The notes beneath the pieces are model-generated. The model did no database searches. It had not been told where the DNA came from and worked only from the letters and a program-made list of their open reading frames with translations. From contig CAJWRM010000014.1 of assembly GCA_913046365.1 (NCBI GenBank), positions 1 to 59,439 on the forward strand: DNA of 59,439 bases, read 5' to 3'. A program made the translations under genes and the position numbers. This DNA is from an uncultured Flavobacteriales bacterium (GTDB taxonomy: Bacteria; Bacteroidota; Bacteroidia; Flavobacteriales_D; Crocinitomicaceae). Position 1 is the stretch's first letter, and every line of letters starts with the position of its first letter. This document shows, one piece after another, positions 57,053-59,439 of this stretch.

Positions 57053-59439
57053 ATGAAAAAGCAGTTATTCGCTACATTAATCGGAATAGGAATGGCTATG
57101 CCAGCATGGTCATATCTTGGTCCTGACGACAAGAAAGGCTCTTCAGGCAACAATCCAAAAGGCGCCAATTGTAGCCCAGCCACAGCAAAATTAACCCTAG
57201 AGTTCAATGATGTTGCGGCATTAATTGAGCAAGGTGGAAGTATGTTTCAGAACCGCACAGATGGTACGGCTGCTTATGAGGTGCCAAAAGGAAGCGGCTT
57301 GAACGCAATTTATGCGGGTGCCCTATGGATGGGTGGTACCGATGTAAACGGTCAGTTGAAACTTGCTGCGCTTCGTTACCGACAAGGGAATGACTTTTGG
57401 CCTGGTCCATTAACAGTTACCCCTGGCACAGGTACTTACAATCCATTATTTCCTGTAGGAGATGATGCTACACGTGACTTTGGTGAGGCTAATATTGACC
57501 CTGATCAATGTCAAGCCTATGACAAAATATATACCATTCGTAAGGCTGAAGTTATTCGTTTTAACATATGGTGGTCGTGTTCAAGTGGTGAAACAACTGA
57601 GGGATGTGATGATATAACAGAACCTACAAATGATGAACTTCAACGTATTTACGGATGGCCTGCTCATGGCGATGTATCAAGAGGACAAGATTACTTTTTG
57701 GCTCCTTTCTACGACAGAGATGAAGATGGTAATTATAATCCAGATGCAGGAGACCACCCATGGTATGATGATATTCTAGGTCGAAATGATATTGAATGTG
57801 GTATAGACCGCAGAATTTCATTATTTGGGGATGAAACCCATTGGTGGGTATTCAATGACAAGGGTAATATCCATACGGAAACTAATGGAGACCCAATTGG
57901 TATGGAGATTCGTGCCCAAGCCTTTGCATTTGCCACAAATGATGAGGTAAATAGAATGACGTTCTATAATTATGAACTGATCAACAGAGGTACCCAAACA
58001 CTTTACAATACTTATTTCTCTCAGTATTTGGATGCTGATATCGGAAACTATACTGATGATTACGTGGGGTGTGATGTATCGAGAGGTTTAGGATATGCTC
58101 TAAATGGAGATTTAATTGACCAAGCAGACGGTGGAAAACCTGGATATGGTGAAAATCCTCCTGCCATAGGTTGTGATTTCTTTGAAGGTCCTTATCAGGA
58201 TGCAGATGAAATAGATAATCCAGGTCCTTATTTTAATGAAGAAACGGGTGAAATGGTCATACCTTCTGTTACTGATGCACTTGCAAACAATGGTATTGTA
58301 TACAAAGGTGTTGGTATTGGATACTCAGATAGTATCATTGACAACGAACGTTTTGGTATGAGACGATTCACGTATTACACTTCAACTTCAGCACCACCCT
58401 ACAATGACCCTTCAAATGCAGCCGAGTATTATAATTTCATGCAGGGGAACTGGGCAAATGGTTCTGATATGTTCTATGGAGGTTTAGGTTACACGGGCTC
58501 TACCGGGGCTTCTACAGTACTTTCGGACTATATGTTTCCAGGTTTGTCTGATCCATTGAATTGGGCGACCGGCGGTGTTGATATGTCATCAGCTTTCCCT
58601 GACGGATGGTTTGAAAGTACGAATAATAATCCTCCTGCTGACCGTCGATTTGTGCAGTCTGCCGGACCATTTACATTAAGGCCAGGTGCTATTAATAATA
58701 TCACTGTCGGAATTGTATTCGGAAGATCTACAGATGGAGATTTGTATGCGTCAGTAGAAGCGATGAAGCAGGCAGATACAAAAGCTCAGGCTTTATTTGA
58801 TGCGTGTTTTAAAATACTATCTCCACCTGATGCACCAAGATTGACAATTCAAGAATTAGAAAATGAATTAATTCTGACGATTGACAACCCGTCTTCTTCA
58901 AATAATTTTGAAGAGGCATATGAAGAGTTGGATGAGATTAATATCGCTGACCCTACGGTTGATCGTTATTATCGATTTGAGGGATATCAAATTTATCAAT
59001 TGAAAGATATCGAAACATCGGTTGCTGATATCTCTGATCCCGAAAAGGCTCGATTAGTCGCACAATGTGATATTGAAAATGATATAGATAGAGTTATAAA
59101 CTTCGAATTTGATGAGGCTTTAGGTTTTTCAATTCCTGTTGAGATGGTTGACGGTTCTAATAATGGGATTCGTCATTCATTCAAATTAACTGAAGATAAG
59201 TTTGCCCAAGGTAGTCCTACTTTGGTTAATCACAAGACATACTACTATGTCGCTGTGGCATATGCTTATAACCAATTTAAGGAGTATAACCCTGAAGACC
59301 CAACTTTACTTGACGGGCAAAGAAAACCTTATATTTCTTCTCGTTTGAATTTTGATGGAACTGCAATCAGCAGTACACCAGCCGTTCCTCACGCACCAAT
59401 TCCAGAGGCAGGAGGTACACTTCAATTGATCGAATATGG
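57053..59439 (+). CDS. Secreted protein following the TonB receptor (partial, runs off the window)
   Basis: An open frame of about 795 codons from ATG 57053 to the window end without a stop. It begins with a signal peptide (MKKQLFATLIGIGMAMPAWS), followed by an Asp/Gly/Asn-rich beta protein with segments such as LNAIYAGALWMGG, DVSRGQDYFLAPFYDRDEDG, MTFYNYELINRG and NKTYYYVAVAYAYN-like fibronectin III strands (the last reads HKTYYYVAVAYAY). This matches the large secreted proteins of Bacteroidota that usually end in a T9SS sorting domain; that end lies outside. It is probably cotranscribed with the TonB receptor. Function unknown. Confidence 0.85.
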   Translation, partial: MKKQLFATLIGIGMAMPAWSYLGPDDKKGSSGNNPKGANCSPATAKLTLEFNDVAALIEQGGSMFQNRTDGTAAYEVPKGSGLNAIYAGALWMGGTDVNGQLKLAALRYRQGNDFWPGPLTVTPGTGTYNPLFPVGDDATRDFGEANIDPDQCQAYDKIYTIRKAEVIRFNIWWSCSSGETTEGCDDITEPTNDELQRIYGWPAHGDVSRGQDYFLAPFYDRDEDGNYNPDAGDHPWYDDILGRNDIECGIDRRISLFGDETHWWVFNDKGNIHTETNGDPIGMEIRAQAFAFATNDEVNRMTFYNYELINRGTQTLYNTYFSQYLDADIGNYTDDYVGCDVSRGLGYALNGDLIDQADGGKPGYGENPPAIGCDFFEGPYQDADEIDNPGPYFNEETGEMVIPSVTDALANNGIVYKGVGIGYSDSIIDNERFGMRRFTYYTSTSAPPYNDPSNAAEYYNFMQGNWANGSDMFYGGLGYTGSTGASTVLSDYMFPGLSDPLNWATGGVDMSSAFPDGWFESTNNNPPADRRFVQSAGPFTLRPGAINNITVGIVFGRSTDGDLYASVEAMKQADTKAQALFDACFKILSPPDAPRLTIQELENELILTIDNPSSSNNFEEAYEELDEINIADPTVDRYYRFEGYQIYQLKDIETSVADISDPEKARLVAQCDIENDIDRVINFEFDEALGFSIPVEMVDGSNNGIRHSFKLTEDKFAQGSPTLVNHKTYYYVAVAYAYNQFKEYNPEDPTLLDGQRKPYISSRLNFDGTAISSTPAVPHAPIPEAGGTLQLIEY

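Noticed and set aside
57204..57936. Minus-strand ORFs near the window end
   Set aside because: They are shadows of the open secreted-protein frame that runs from 57053 past the window edge.

Overview
The window looks like chromosomal DNA of a Bacteroidota bacterium, most likely from the Flavobacteriales. The grounds are type IX secretion (T9SS) sorting domains of types A and B, several TonB-dependent receptors with a carboxypeptidase-like N-terminal domain, an HU-CCDC81/SPOR protein, a LytS/LytTR pair, AT-rich starts with hardly any Shine-Dalgarno signal, and -7 boxes of the Bacteroidota form TAnnTTTG. No genus can be named from the sequence alone. Gene density is high; no gene-free stretch exceeds about 240 bases. 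I saw no insertion sequence, prophage, CRISPR array or tRNA gene.

Layout. 1-545: end of an rRNA operon (23S 3' end, 5S, terminator). 707-5603: accessory plus-strand genes: a MORN/YwqK-like secreted protein, a secreted deiminase, an M19 dipeptidase, an unknown 134-residue protein and an orphan MBOAT acyltransferase. 5708-8887 (minus): flippase-like protein, GT2 glycosyltransferase, low-molecular-weight phosphatase and RsmI-like methyltransferase in one tight run. 8901-9931: ruvC-rnhA. 9923-13693 (minus): a giant PKD adhesin-like protein with a type B T9SS signal. 13768-17559 (minus): a SAM-I riboswitch followed by a two-gene methionine synthase. 17647-18747: dprA. 18789-26530: two tandem paralogous TonB receptors, kdsB, HU-SPOR protein and an exported C1B peptidase. 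26636-31178: gapA, a small secreted protein, pgk, bcp, recA. 31260-36174: lipoprotein, membrane pyrophosphatase with an unusual Cys-rich tail, alkyltransferase-like protein, cystathionine gamma-synthase. 36160-39047 (minus): LytS/LytTR two-component pair. 39157-43775: a tight four-gene run (PfkB kinase, DUF349 protein, membrane protein, receiver-kinase fusion). 43783-46705 (minus): GT9, alpha/beta hydrolase, thioesterase. 46879-49071: M43 metalloprotease with T9SS tail. 49072-53071: uvrC, nadC, GGGP synthase-like gene and 4'-phosphopantetheinyl transferase. 53235-59439: a large TonB receptor and a secreted protein cut by the window edge.

Taken together the window mixes housekeeping genes (DNA repair, glycolysis, methionine, NAD and LPS precursors) with a cell-envelope/secretion programme. 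Methionine metabolism appears at two sites (riboswitch-controlled metH and a separate metB-like gene). I found no clear wholly new multi-gene system. The best leads are the Cys-rich extension on the pyrophosphatase, the alternative pairing beside the SAM riboswitch, the missing canonical start of the ATL gene with a 10-bp tandem repeat at that point, the -7 boxes a few bases from start codons, and the receiver-kinase fusion operon.
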